Shown here piece after piece: positions 31,387-40,693 of a DNA stretch of 64,000 nt. The notes beneath the pieces are model-generated. The model was given only the letters and a program-made list of their open reading frames with translations. It searched no databases and had not been told where the DNA came from. A program made the position numbers and the translations under genes. The first letter of the stretch is position 1; each line of letters starts with the position of its first letter. Source of the stretch: Myxococcus qinghaiensis (GTDB lineage: Bacteria; Myxococcota; Myxococcia; Myxococcales; Myxococcaceae); the NCBI RefSeq assembly GCF_024198215.1, contig NZ_JAKCFA010000002.1, positions 1 through 64,000 on the forward strand, written 5' to 3'.

Positions 31387-32808
31387 GTGGACTCGCGGGT
31401 TCCTCCATCTCCCGCGTCGCGACCTGATATCAGCGCCCCCATGTACCAACGCGTCATCACGCACCCGCCCGCGGTCTTCGGGCTCACCTGGTTCGCGCAG
31501 TTGGTCTCGTCGCTGGGCTCGGCGCTGGCTGGCTTCTCGGTGATGGTCCACGTGTATCGGAGCAGCGACTCCATCACCGAGTACTCGCTCGCGTCGTTCT
31601 TCTCGTTCCTGCCGATGGTGTTGATTTCGCCCGTGGCGGGAGCCGTCGTGGACCGGTGGGACCGGCGCCGCATCATGATGCTGGCGGACGTGGGGGCGGG
31701 GCTCACCATGCTCCTGATGTGGCTCATGCTGATGGCGGATGGGGCGGGGCTCTGGGCCCTGCGCAGCTGGCACCTGTACCTGCCCATCGCCGTGTGCTCG
31801 GCGGCGGGGACGTTCCGGGCCCTGGCCTACTCGGCCTCCACGGCGCTGATGGTGCCCAAGCAGCACCTGGGGCGGGCCAACGGGCTGATTGAGCTGGCCC
31901 TGGGAATCGGTCAGCTCGGGGGGCCCGCGCTGGCGGGGCTCCTGGTGGTGCGAATCGGGCTGCAGGGGGTGCTGCTCATCAACCTGGGGTCCTTCTTCCT
32001 GTCGGCGCTGGTGCTGTTGTGCGTGGGGTTCCCGCAGCCCGCGCGAAGCGCCGCGCACGCGGTCCGGGCCTCCCTGCTGGAGCAGGTGGCGGTGGGGTGG
32101 GGTTTCATCCAGAAGAGACCCGGCTTGCTGGGACTGCTCACATGTATCGCCGTGGCCAACCTGTTCGTGAGCCTGGTGACGGTGCTCATCACACCCATGG
32201 TCTTGAGCTTCGCTGACGCAGCGACCCTGGGCTGGATTGCCTCGTGTTCAGGCATGGGCGTGTTGATGGGGGCGCTCTTGATGAGCGTGTGGGGTGGGCC
32301 GCGGCGGCGCATCCTCGGGGTGCTCGGCTTCGAGCTGCTGGCGGGGCTGGCCCTGTTCGCGGCGGCGCTGCCTGCGTCCGCGACGGTGGTGGCGGGTGCG
32401 GCGTTCGTCTTCATGTTCACCACCCCAGGGGTGATGGGGTGCTCGCAGTCCATCTGGCAGAGCAAGGTGCCCTCGGAGCTGCAGGGGCGGGTCTTCGCCG
32501 TGCGGCGGATGATTGCCCTGTCCACGCCTCCTGTGGCTGCGCTGGTGTCGGGGCCGCTGGCGGACGGCCTCTTCGAGCCCTGGATGGCGCAAGGTGGCGC
32601 GCTGTCGGGGCGGCTGGGCCCCATGCTCGGCGTGGGCCCGGGGCGAGGCATCGCGTTGCTCTACCTGGTGCTGGGCGTGCTGTGCGCGGTGAACGTGCTG
32701 GTGGCGTGGCTGTCCCCGCGCGTCAGGAACGTGGAGCTGGAGCTGCCGGACGTCCTGCGCGAGCCGACCGCGAGCGTGGGGCCCCAGCCGACGCCGACCT
32801 CGGCGTGA
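31387..32808 (+). CDS. MFS exporter of the biosynthetic cluster
   Basis: 473 residues from a GTG with GGAGG four to five bases upstream. About twelve hydrophobic helices; between helices 2 and 3 the loop GAVVDRWDRRRIMMLADVG is the MFS motif A variant of the EntS/macrolide-efflux (MFS_3) group. Helices include FGLTWFAQLVSSLGSALAGF and LASFFSFLPMVLISPVAG. The C-terminal ~45 residues (after VAWLSPR) are polar. This group commonly exports siderophores, macrolides or lipopeptides. Its position divergent from the monooxygenase and convergent with the second ATP-grasp gene makes it the likely exporter or self-resistance protein of the PKS/LanB product. Confidence 0.9.
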   Translation: MDSRVPPSPASRPDISAPMYQRVITHPPAVFGLTWFAQLVSSLGSALAGFSVMVHVYRSSDSITEYSLASFFSFLPMVLISPVAGAVVDRWDRRRIMMLADVGAGLTMLLMWLMLMADGAGLWALRSWHLYLPIAVCSAAGTFRALAYSASTALMVPKQHLGRANGLIELALGIGQLGGPALAGLLVVRIGLQGVLLINLGSFFLSALVLLCVGFPQPARSAAHAVRASLLEQVAVGWGFIQKRPGLLGLLTCIAVANLFVSLVTVLITPMVLSFADAATLGWIASCSGMGVLMGALLMSVWGGPRRRILGVLGFELLAGLALFAAALPASATVVAGAAFVFMFTTPGVMGCSQSIWQSKVPSELQGRVFAVRRMIALSTPPVAALVSGPLADGLFEPWMAQGGALSGRLGPMLGVGPGRGIALLYLVLGVLCAVNVLVAWLSPRVRNVELELPDVLREPTASVGPQPTPTSA

Positions 32809-32826
32809 GCAGGGGCGCCGGAGCCG

Positions 32827-34275
32827 TTACTCGACGACGACGAGCGCGCACATCAGCGCGCCCTGCGTCGCGTTGACCACGTCCTTGCCCCGACCCATCG
32901 GGTTCATCCGCACCATCGTCCCGCCGTAGCGCTCGCCGAAGACGAAGGAGCCCCAGATGAGGATGTGGGGGCCCACCGAGCCGTCGTCCCGCATGAAGTG
33001 GTAGGGGCGGGGCTCGACGCGCTCCTGGATGATCCACCCTCCGCTGTCGAGCGCCTCCTGGACGGCCGCGTCCCAGGCCTCGGCCGTCATCGAGCGGCCG
33101 ATGAGGACCGACTTGCCGCCGTAGGCGCGGCCCGCCTTCAGCACCAGCCCCTCGCGCTTGTCGGCGGTGACCTGGTCGGGCAGCCACACGCGCTCACCCC
33201 CGCGAAGGGCGTGGGTGCGAAGGAGGCGCCGCGTCCAGGGGATGTGCCGGCGGATGAGCGCTCTCTCTTCGTTGGAGAGAGTGGGGGCGTCCTCGTTCTC
33301 CGACAGCAGCGCGATGTTGAGCTTGTCGTCGAGCAGCTCCTGCGCGGGGCCGTTGTAGAGGCAGAGGGTGCGCGCGGCGAGCGCGGCGCGGACGCGGGCA
33401 TCGAACGGCAGGCCCACCACTTCGAGCCTGTCCCTCGCGTCGTGCTCCTGCATGGCGTGCACGCGCCGGCCGCGCATGGTGAAGCCGTGGCCGTCCGCGT
33501 CGTGGACCTCGCCATAGGTGCCGATGAGCACCTCACCTTTGGCGCCTTCCGCTTCGAGCAGCTCGCCGAACGTGGTGTTGAGCAGCAGGGTCGCCATCTC
33601 GACGCCCACCGGGTCCGGCAGCTCGTTGTCCGGGAAGAGCACGGCCAGGTTGCACTCGCCCTCCCATTTCACGGTGCGGCGCACGTCGTCGAGGACGTGG
33701 GCGAGGAAGGCGCGCAGCGTGTCCTGGAGCTGGATGCGCAGGCCCTGCTCCTGGGTGAAGCGCTGGAGCACCGGCTGGTCCATCACCACCTGGGCCTTGA
33801 GCGCCGTCTCCCAGCCACCCAGGCCCGCCATCATGTTGACCTCGAGGCACTTGAGCCCGTCCGCCGAGTCGATGAAGTCTCCCCTGCTGAGCACGCCGCG
33901 CGCGTCCTCCGTGAGGGCCAGGGCTTCGATTGCCACGCGGGCCCGCTCCTGCGGGAGGCCGTAGTATTCGGAGACACGGGCAGGGTCGCCCCCGAGCAGC
34001 AGGCGTGGCCCGCGCTTGACGAGCCGGCTGAGGTTCACCGAGACGTCTTCCAGCTCCCGGTTGCGGCGCTCGTCGATGAGGATGGGCCAGCGGTGCAGCT
34101 CGTAATACATGAGCGGCGACTCTTCGAACTTGCCGAACCGGTGCTTCTCGAAGGCCTCCGGAGTCCGCTCCGCGAACTTGAGGAACGCCACCGCCGCGGC
34201 GGACAGCTCACCGTGCAGCGCGCGCGTCTCCTCGGAGAACATCGAGGTGGGGACCGACTCCGGCTTCATGGACAT
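32827..34275 (-). CDS. ATP-grasp ligase, glutathionylspermidine-synthase-like (copy 2)
   Basis: 482 residues; GGAG lies eight bases before the ATG at 34275. It is clearly a paralogue of the gene at 17462, co-linear from end to end, sharing the phrases ALHGELS/ALHGGLS, YYGLPQERARVAIEALALTEDARG, GLKCLEVNMMAGLGGWETA, LYNGPAQELLDDKLNIALLSE, LVLKAGRAYGGKSVLIG, GGWIIQERVEPRPYHF, and VNATQGALMCALVVVE. ATP-binding and catalytic positions visible in copy 1 are kept, so both are likely active and may use different acyl or amine partners. It closes the cluster on the right side. The 110 bp upstream, shared with a small divergent gene, are A/T-richer than the surroundings. Confidence 0.8.
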   Translation of the reverse strand: MSMKPESVPTSMFSEETRALHGELSAAAVAFLKFAERTPEAFEKHRFGKFEESPLMYYELHRWPILIDERRNRELEDVSVNLSRLVKRGPRLLLGGDPARVSEYYGLPQERARVAIEALALTEDARGVLSRGDFIDSADGLKCLEVNMMAGLGGWETALKAQVVMDQPVLQRFTQEQGLRIQLQDTLRAFLAHVLDDVRRTVKWEGECNLAVLFPDNELPDPVGVEMATLLLNTTFGELLEAEGAKGEVLIGTYGEVHDADGHGFTMRGRRVHAMQEHDARDRLEVVGLPFDARVRAALAARTLCLYNGPAQELLDDKLNIALLSENEDAPTLSNEERALIRRHIPWTRRLLRTHALRGGERVWLPDQVTADKREGLVLKAGRAYGGKSVLIGRSMTAEAWDAAVQEALDSGGWIIQERVEPRPYHFMRDDGSVGPHILIWGSFVFGERYGGTMVRMNPMGRGKDVVNATQGALMCALVVVE

Positions 34276-34385
34276 CTCGAAAGCTCCACTCCAAGAAATT
34301 CACGCAATTGCACTCTGTCGCTGTGCGCAAGTAAAGCAGTTGCTTACGCGGAGCGGGGTTTGAGTCATCCTCTCCGGCGGAAGCC

Positions 34386-34745
34386 ATGAAACTCGAGCGC
34401 CATGTCGGAGGGCTCTCCCTCGCGAGGAAGGCCAACTACCTGCGGGCGCGCGGCTGGCGTGAAGACGAGGGCCAGTGGTCGAGTGAAATCTTCGGCCAGC
34501 ATCCGTTGGCGAAGGCCATCCACCACCAGCTCACGGATGACCTGGCCCAGGCCCTGTGTCAGCGCGGCTGGCAGGTGCTTGGGTACTCCGAGCGGGGCTA
34601 CGTCCAGCTCCGGGATGGAGAGCGCGGCAAGCCGTGCTCGCTGCCCAAGGCGCTGCGCACCCAGGCTCGCCGCGAGAAGCGGCCCGTGGCGGAGCTGACC
34701 TACTCGCTGTTCCTCGCGGCGCTGCTCGAAGCGGACGCGGGGTAG
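34386..34745 (+). CDS. Small uncharacterised protein
   Basis: 119 residues, basic N-terminal half. It reads as a compact alpha/beta protein: LSLARKANYLRARGWREDEGQWSSE, HPLAKAIHHQLTDDLAQALCQRGWQVLGYS, GYVQLRD, LPKALRTQARREKRPVAELTYSLFLAALLEAD. No signal peptide or known motif. GC3 coding bias supports it as real. Divergent from ATP-grasp copy 2 and 95 bp ahead of the DUF2254 gene on the same strand. No function assigned. Confidence 0.65.
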   Translation: MKLERHVGGLSLARKANYLRARGWREDEGQWSSEIFGQHPLAKAIHHQLTDDLAQALCQRGWQVLGYSERGYVQLRDGERGKPCSLPKALRTQARREKRPVAELTYSLFLAALLEADAG

Positions 34746-34840
34746 GGCGCCCGAGAGCGCGGACTGTGGCCCGGCCGTGCGTCTGCTGCGTGCCGCGTCA
34801 GGCAGGGCCACCTTTTCCTTTTGAGCGAGAGGGAGTTCGC

Positions 34841-36169
34841 ATGGTCGCCCGCCGTCTCCGCAGGCTCATCCGGGACCCGTATTGGCTGCTGCTCCTCGCC
34901 GCGCTTCTCGCCGGAGGCTTGCTTGGCCTGGAGCTGGCGCGCATCCAGTGGGACACCGCCTCGGCCTTCTTCGGCCAGGCGTGGCGAGGCGACCCCAGTG
35001 AGACGCGCTCCGCGCTCACGGCGCTGTTCGGACTGCAGATCACCGTCCTCACCGTCGTCCTGTCCCTGAATGCCCCGGTCATCCAATCCGCGGCGAACCA
35101 GTACTCGCCCCGGCTCGTCCCCCTCTATTTGAAGAGCGCGCCGCTGCGCCGGGCCATTCCCCTGTTCTGTCTCTCCAGCGGCTACATCATCGTGTCCGTG
35201 CGCGAGCTGGGCTTGATTGCCGACGAGGCGGTGCGGCCACGCCCCGTCCTCTCAGCGGCCTTCATCCTGGTCTTCTGCGCGCTCATGGCCCTGGTGCTGT
35301 GCCTGATTCGCACGTTCCGCTACATGCGCGTGGAGCGGGTCCTCGGCCTCGTCCAGGACCTGGTGGTCTCCGCGGCGGAGCAACGCATCCGGGCGCGACT
35401 GCGTGGGCTCCTCCTGGACCCCATCGCGACGCTGATGCTGCCTCCCGAGTCCCTCGCGCTCACGGTGCGGTCCTCGGGCTACCTCACCGAGGTCGACCTG
35501 CGACGGCTCACCCGACTCGCACGGGAGTGGAGCGTGCGGACCCGCATCGACGCCCTGGTGGGGGACTATGTCGACGCGGGTTCGGTGGTCGGCTGGGTGG
35601 TGCCGGAGGCCCCAGGACAGCTGGACCCTCGCGCGATGCATGACCTGGCCACCTCTCTCATCCTCTCCCCGGTGCGCGAGCCCGATTGTGACCCCGCGCT
35701 GGGGATTCGCATCCTGGTCGACGTCGCCAACCGGGCCCTCTCTTCCTCTTCGAATGACGCCTATACGGCCCGGCAGGCGCTGCAACAGGTCCGCTCGGTG
35801 CTGCGTCGACTGGGGCACCTGCCGCTGGGGGACTGGAACGTGGTCGACCCCGACGGTCGGGTGCGCGCGTCCGTCGCGGGCATGCGCCTGCGCGACTATC
35901 TCTTCCTCGCGGTCGATGGCCCCCTCCACCACGCCATGGGCAGTCCCGAGGTCATCGAGGAGGTGCTGCAGATCGCCCTCGCCGTGGGCATGACGGCCGA
36001 TGACGAGGAGGACCGTGGCGCGGCCCAGGCATTGGTGACTCGCGTGCTCTCGGAGGCCGCCACGCAGGAGCCTCCAGCGCGCGAGCGCCTCCACCGCCTG
36101 CTCACGGAAGCGCGGCGGGTCCGCGCATCATTCGCGCTGGACCCGCCGCGCGGGGACGACGCTCACTGA
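34841..36169 (+). CDS. DUF2254-type membrane protein
   Basis: 442 residues from the ATG at 34841 with GAGAGGGAG upstream; longer in-frame starts have no site. Four membrane helices in the first ~160 residues (PYWLLLLAALLAGGLLGLEL, ALFGLQITVLTVVLSLNAP, IPLFCLSSGYIIVSV, VLSAAFILVFCALMALVLCL). The phrases LTVVLSLNAPVIQSAANQYSPRL and SSGYLTEVDLRRLTRLA are typical of DUF2254, as are the soluble C-terminal features GDYVDAGSVVGWV, DPALGIRILVDVANRALS and SNDAYTARQALQQV. The family is widespread and of unknown function; a channel-like or mechanosensory role has been proposed for its membrane part. Monocistronic or following the small gene, and convergent with the AbgT gene (four bases between stops). 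Confidence 0.88.
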   Translation: MVARRLRRLIRDPYWLLLLAALLAGGLLGLELARIQWDTASAFFGQAWRGDPSETRSALTALFGLQITVLTVVLSLNAPVIQSAANQYSPRLVPLYLKSAPLRRAIPLFCLSSGYIIVSVRELGLIADEAVRPRPVLSAAFILVFCALMALVLCLIRTFRYMRVERVLGLVQDLVVSAAEQRIRARLRGLLLDPIATLMLPPESLALTVRSSGYLTEVDLRRLTRLAREWSVRTRIDALVGDYVDAGSVVGWVVPEAPGQLDPRAMHDLATSLILSPVREPDCDPALGIRILVDVANRALSSSSNDAYTARQALQQVRSVLRRLGHLPLGDWNVVDPDGRVRASVAGMRLRDYLFLAVDGPLHHAMGSPEVIEEVLQIALAVGMTADDEEDRGAAQALVTRVLSEAATQEPPARERLHRLLTEARRVRASFALDPPRGDDAH

Positions 36170-36173
36170 GTCC

Positions 36174-37748
36174 TCACCCGAGGCCCCACGGCAACCCCAG
36201 CACCTGCCAGGCCACCAGGAGGAGGATCCACGCGATGAAGACGACCACGACGTAGGGCAACATCAGCGCCACGATGGTGCCCACCCCTGCTTCCTTCTGG
36301 TACTTCTGGGCGAAGGTGACAATCAACGCGAAGTAGGCGTTCAGCGGGGAGATGGCGTTGAACGGACCGTCACCCACGCGGTACGCGGCCAGCACGGCCT
36401 CCGGGTCCACGTTCAGCCGCATCAGCAGCGGCACGAAGACAGGGGCGAAGATGGCCCACTTCGGAATGGCGCCCGTCATGATGAGGTCCAGCACCGCGAC
36501 GACGCCGACGAAGCCGACGAGCAACGGCAGCGCCCCGAGCCCCGCGTCCTCGAGGAAGTCGCCCATCTTCACGGCCGCGAGCGTCGCCATGTTGGTGTAG
36601 GTGAACAGGGCGATGAACTGGCTGATGATGAAGAGCAGGAAGATGAGCGAGCCCAGCCCCGCCACCGCCTTCTCCATCGCCTTGATGACGTCCACGCTGC
36701 TCCGGATGGTCTTCGCGCCGATGCCGTAGGCCGCGCCCGCCACGAGGAACAGCAGGGTGATTGCGACAATCAGGCCGTTCATGAACGGCGAGTCGCCCAC
36801 GATGGCGCCCGTCTCCGGATTGCGCAGCGGCGCCCCCGGCGGCAGCGTCAGCAGCCCGAACAACACCAGGACCGCCAGCACCCCCAACCCCGCGAACTTG
36901 AGCCCGCGCGACTCGTCCGCGCTCATCGTCGCACCCGCCGCGTCCGGCTTCTCGCCCTTGTACTCACCCAGCCGGGGGGAGATGACCTTGTCGGTGATGA
37001 ACGAGACGATGAAGGTCAGCATGATGACCGACGCGACGGAGAACCAGAAGTTCGCCGTCAGGTCGATGGAGCGCTCGGGATTGAGGATGTGGATGGCGTC
37101 GTTGGTGATCTCCGTCAGGATGCCGTCGAGCGGCTTGATGAGGATGTTGACGGTGAACACCGCCGCCACGCCCGCGAAGGACGCCGCCAGACCCGCCAGG
37201 GGGTGACGTCCCACGGTGAGGAAGGCCGCCGCCGCGAGGGGAATCAGGACCAGATACCCGGCGTCGGCGGCGATGCTCGACAGGATGCCGACGAAGACGA
37301 GGATGTACGTCAGCGCCTTGCTGGGCGCGACGGCCACCAGCTTGCGAATCAGCGCCGCCACCAGGCCCGCGGCGTCCGCGACACCGACGCCGAGCATGGC
37401 GACGATGATGACGCCCACCGCGTTGAAGTTCATGAAGTTCTGGACGACGCCCTCGAACATGAAGCGAAGGCCTTCCCCCGTCAGCAGGCTCTTCGCCGCG
37501 GCGGTCGTCTCCTCCGGGACGTGGGTCTCCGGATTGATGGTCTGGTAGGTGACGCTGATTCCCATCATGTAGAAGACATGGGAGAGCAGGATGACGATGC
37601 CAATCAGCGCGACGAAGATGACCGCGGGGTGGGGGACCTTGTTTCCCACCCGCTCGACGGTGTCGAGGATCCGCTCCAGTCCCTTCTTCTTGGGCGGTGT
37701 CTCCGACTGTCGCTCCGGCATCGAATCGTTGAAGTGAGCTGCCTTCAT
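36174..37748 (-). CDS. AbgT family transporter
   Basis: 524 residues, about eleven to twelve helices. Family phrases are clear: ERVGNKVPHPAVIFVALIGIVILLSHV at the start, GVGVADAAGLVAALIRK, LVFVGILSSIAADAGYLVLIPLAAA, FTVNILIKPLDGILTEITNDAI, and near the end GDGPFNAISPLNAYFALIVTFAQKY. AbgT proteins import p-aminobenzoyl-glutamate or export antimetabolites (sulfonamides) using ion gradients in the inner membrane. The mature start is uncertain by a few codons; the ATG at 37748 gives the usual short cytosolic N-terminus with PPKKKGLERILD. No obvious partner gene (AbgA/B hydrolase) is adjacent. Confidence 0.93.
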   Translation of the reverse strand: MKAAHFNDSMPERQSETPPKKKGLERILDTVERVGNKVPHPAVIFVALIGIVILLSHVFYMMGISVTYQTINPETHVPEETTAAAKSLLTGEGLRFMFEGVVQNFMNFNAVGVIIVAMLGVGVADAAGLVAALIRKLVAVAPSKALTYILVFVGILSSIAADAGYLVLIPLAAAAFLTVGRHPLAGLAASFAGVAAVFTVNILIKPLDGILTEITNDAIHILNPERSIDLTANFWFSVASVIMLTFIVSFITDKVISPRLGEYKGEKPDAAGATMSADESRGLKFAGLGVLAVLVLFGLLTLPPGAPLRNPETGAIVGDSPFMNGLIVAITLLFLVAGAAYGIGAKTIRSSVDVIKAMEKAVAGLGSLIFLLFIISQFIALFTYTNMATLAAVKMGDFLEDAGLGALPLLVGFVGVVAVLDLIMTGAIPKWAIFAPVFVPLLMRLNVDPEAVLAAYRVGDGPFNAISPLNAYFALIVTFAQKYQKEAGVGTIVALMLPYVVVVFIAWILLLVAWQVLGLPWGLG

Positions 37749-37819
37749 GGTCGTCCCGATCCTTTCCTTCCGGGGACACGCTGCCGCTCATTCCCGCGAC
37801 GATGCGCGAGCCCCCTGCT

Positions 37820-38638
37820 TCAGAGCGTCAGCTCACCGCCCACCGTGAGCGCGGTGTCCGTGGAGGCTTTCCCCTCCGCGGGCGAGCTGTCATGCCGTAC
37901 GTCGAAGAACGTGGTGAGCGCGAGGCGACCCGTCAGGTTCACGGAGAGCTTCGTGGTGGACGTCAGCAGCACGCGCGTGTCGCCAAAGACATCCGGGAGC
38001 AGCATGGCGTACTCCCGAAGCTCCACCCGCTCGTTGATGTCATAGCGGAACATCACCCCGACGGAGGGCGACCACAGGTCCACGCTGGGGAGGTCCTTGC
38101 GCGTGGGCACGTACTGGAACCTGCGGTCATGGGCGTAGTGCGCGCCAAGGTAGGCCCGCAGGAACAACTCGTCCGACTTGCGCTTCTCGCGCTCCAACAG
38201 GGTGAAGCCAATCCCCAGCTCGGCTTCCGCGCGCAGCTCCAGGCTGGACAGGTGGTCGGTCTCCGCTCCCAGGTACGTGTACGCGCTGAGCAGGGGCGTG
38301 GTCCGGTACTCTCCGCGCACCCACGCCCCGAGCGCTTCCGCGATGAGCTCCCGCTCGCCTTCATCCGCCGAGGCGGCCTTCCCATAGGCCCCATCGGCTT
38401 CCAGCGTGAGCGCCCACTTGGGCGACTCGTACTCGGCCAGCGCGTTCGCCGTCAGCGTGTAGGAGCGGCTGTTGCCCGAGAGGAACGAGAAGCCGACGCC
38501 GAAGGATCCGGTCCAGGGAGGAATGTCCTCCTCTTCGTCCTCGGTGCAGGGGCGCGCCGGCGCGTCCTCCGGCGCCGCGTCGGAGGACGGCGTGGGCGTT
38601 TGAGCCAGGACAGCGAGGAGGAGGAGGAGCGGATTCAT
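37820..38638 (-). CDS. DUF481 (YdiY-like) outer-membrane beta-barrel protein
   Basis: 272 residues. The short N-terminus NPLLLLLAVLAQTP is a signal peptide-like segment followed by an acidic linker (CTEDEEEDIPP). From ~43 the sequence is a run of amphipathic strands: WTGSFGVGFSFLSGNSRSYTLTANALAEYESPKWALTLEADGAYG, where the SGNS phrase is the DUF481 signature, then ELIAEALGAWVRGEYRTTPLLSAYTYLGAETDHLSSLELRAEAELGIGFTLL, and the last strand TDTALTVGGELTL ends in an aromatic-free Leu. Members are outer-membrane proteins of unknown function, some linked to salt stress. Single gene 71 bp upstream of the AbgT gene on the same strand. Confidence 0.85.
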   Translation of the reverse strand: MNPLLLLLAVLAQTPTPSSDAAPEDAPARPCTEDEEEDIPPWTGSFGVGFSFLSGNSRSYTLTANALAEYESPKWALTLEADGAYGKAASADEGERELIAEALGAWVRGEYRTTPLLSAYTYLGAETDHLSSLELRAEAELGIGFTLLEREKRKSDELFLRAYLGAHYAHDRRFQYVPTRKDLPSVDLWSPSVGVMFRYDINERVELREYAMLLPDVFGDTRVLLTSTTKLSVNLTGRLALTTFFDVRHDSSPAEGKASTDTALTVGGELTL

Positions 38639-38701
38639 GTTCCGTCAAACACTCGGCATGGGTGACGGGGCACGCAATGGAACGGGAGGGCAGTCAACTG
38701 G

Positions 38702-40399
38702 TCATGGCTCGGGCCGCAATCGCTCCCTCAGTCGCGCCGTCTTCTCCCGCGTCCAACCCTCGGGTCGCAGCAGCGCGAGCCAGCCGTCCACGTGCTCGCC
38801 CGTGTAGACGTGTCCGTAGCCCGGGGGGACCGCCATCCCGAGCGGCAGGTCGGCTGTCACCTGCCAGAACGTCACGAAGGGCAGCCACACCATCGCGCTC
38901 AAGACATCGTCGCCCCGCGGCTCTCGCAACCAGTCCGGGCGCTGCAAGAGCAGCTGCGGGCTCCACCACGTAATCGGGTCCGACGGATGGAGGAGATACA
39001 ACACGCGGGAGTCGCCCCACGGCGCGGACTCCGGCGGAATCTCCTCACCCGGACGACGGCTGAAGCGCACGATGCGCCCGTCGCGGTAGATGGGCTCCAC
39101 CTCCGGGCTGCCCTCATCGCGCTGGTCGGTGAACTCGCGATACAGCGTGTTGAAGTGAGGCGGGCCGACGAAGAGCGCGCCGTTCGTCCGGTTGGCCAGG
39201 TCCCGCTCGCCACTGAACGCCGTCTCGCCGCCGTACGAGCCCAGGCTCTCACCGAACACGAGCAGCTTCGGACGCTGGCCCTCGGGCAGCCGCGACCACC
39301 GCTCGTAGACGGCGTCGAAGAGCGCCCTGCCTGCCTCGCGGGCCCGCTGCTGGTCCACCAGCACGGAGAGCCACGACCACAGATGCGAGTACTGCATGGA
39401 GACGATGGCCGAGTCGCCGCCCGTCAGATACTCGAAGGCGGCCACGGACTCCGGCACCACCCAGCCGCTGCCCGTCGTCGTCACCACGAGCAGGTACTCG
39501 CGCTCGAACCCACCGGCGCGTTCCAAATCTTCGACGGCCAGCTCCGCGCGCGCCTCCGCATCCGGTGCGGACGCGTAGCCGGCATACACGCGGATGGGCT
39601 CCTTCGCGGGGGCGCCGGTGAGCGCCGACAGCTCTTCCACGGAGGGACCCCGGCCCACGAAGTTGCGTCCCTCGCGGCCCAGCGTCTCCCAGCCCACGTG
39701 CGAGCCGGGGCCACCGGAACGCAATGCGCTGCGCGGGGGATACACGCCCTCCGCGGTCGTCGTGTCCTGGAGGGCCAACGTGCGGTCCGCCAGTGAGATG
39801 AGTCCGTCCCACAACACGCCGCTGGCGAACAGGACGGTGAGCGCCGCCACCACCAGGCCGCTCGTCGCGCGCGCCGCACGCGGGCCGATGTGTCGCGCGA
39901 GCCGGGCGTCCAGGCGACGATAGAGGGCGCGCAGCCCCCGTGCCGCCGCGATGAACAGGAAGAAGAGGAGCGCCGCGACGAAGGGCGCGAACAGGTAGCC
40001 GGCGCGGCCCGGGTGGGGCATCCCCATCCGCTCGCGGATGCTCGCCTGCCAATGCCAGCCCAGCGCCAGCGCGCCGACCAGGGCCACGCCTCCCACCACG
40101 AAGTAGCCGAGCCAGGCACGTCGACTCGGGACGCGCGCGGGACGGTTGGCGAACTCGCGCCAGAGCCACGCGCCAAGCACTCCCAGCCCATAGCCGATGA
40201 CCGCGCTGATGCCACTGACCAGCCCCTGGAAGGGACCGCTGCGTGGCAGCAGGGACGGGGTGAAGGAGAGGCACGCGAACACGAGCGCTACCCAGGCCCC
40301 CGGCAGCGTGTAGTGGAGCCACCGGGAGGCAGTCCGACTCCCACGCCAGACACCCCGCGCCGACGGATGCGGCGCGGCGCGATCAAGAAGGCGCTCCAT
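38702..40399 (-). CDS. Membrane-anchored alpha/beta-hydrolase family protein (DUF2319-like)
   Basis: 565 residues from the ATG at 40399 with a G-rich ribosome site; an in-frame start 42 bases upstream is less likely. The first ~210 residues hold four to five membrane helices (LPGAWVALVFACLSFTPSLLP, GLVSGISAVIGYGLGVLGAWLW, YFVVGGVALVGALALGW, LFAPFVAALLFFLFIAAARGL, TSGLVVAALTVLFASGVLW), the rest is a hydrolase domain with the nucleophile elbow GESLGSYG, and upstream phrases GRGPSVEELSALTG, EPIRVYAGYASA and ATTTGSGWV-like VVTTTGSGWVVPESV. The conserved LLHPSDPITWWSPQLLLQRPDWL and MVWLPFVTFWQVTADLP mark the Abhydrolase_9 family. Substrate unknown; probably faces the cytosol or periplasm on a lipid. 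Confidence 0.87.
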   Translation of the reverse strand: MERLLDRAAPHPSARGVWRGSRTASRWLHYTLPGAWVALVFACLSFTPSLLPRSGPFQGLVSGISAVIGYGLGVLGAWLWREFANRPARVPSRRAWLGYFVVGGVALVGALALGWHWQASIRERMGMPHPGRAGYLFAPFVAALLFFLFIAAARGLRALYRRLDARLARHIGPRAARATSGLVVAALTVLFASGVLWDGLISLADRTLALQDTTTAEGVYPPRSALRSGGPGSHVGWETLGREGRNFVGRGPSVEELSALTGAPAKEPIRVYAGYASAPDAEARAELAVEDLERAGGFEREYLLVVTTTGSGWVVPESVAAFEYLTGGDSAIVSMQYSHLWSWLSVLVDQQRAREAGRALFDAVYERWSRLPEGQRPKLLVFGESLGSYGGETAFSGERDLANRTNGALFVGPPHFNTLYREFTDQRDEGSPEVEPIYRDGRIVRFSRRPGEEIPPESAPWGDSRVLYLLHPSDPITWWSPQLLLQRPDWLREPRGDDVLSAMVWLPFVTFWQVTADLPLGMAVPPGYGHVYTGEHVDGWLALLRPEGWTREKTARLRERLRPEP

Positions 40400-40603
40400 G
40401 TGACCCCCCAGGGAAGGCCCTCTCGCGGACCCGCACCTCACCCGTCGTGCTGCAAGGAGGGTAGGGCGGGACGCAAGGCGCGGCGGGAGACGGCGGACGC
40501 GCGCCTGCCCGCCTGGGGTGCCCCCAGCCTGCCTCCGGCCTTTCCTCCAGCTTCCCGCCCGTCAGGCCCTCAACACGGGAGACGAACCTGTCCGCTTGTG
40601 GTA

Positions 40604-40626
40604 ACGATATTGCGAGTCAATATCGT
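40604..40626. promoter_or_regulatory. Fur-box-like inverted repeat before mxcB
   Basis: ACGATATTG (40604-40612) and CAATATCGT (40618-40626) are perfect nine-base arms around CGAGT. The inner 19 bases (40606-40624) match the Fur consensus GATAATGATAATCATTATC at 14 of 19 positions. It lies 67 bases before the mxcB start in the only A/T-rich patch of this gap and should be an iron-responsive operator. Confidence 0.7.
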
Positions 40627-40693
40627 AGTCCTGGCTGTCGGACCGTTCCTCGGGGCGGGCCTGAAGACAGCGTGAAGAGAAGAGGAGCGCGGC

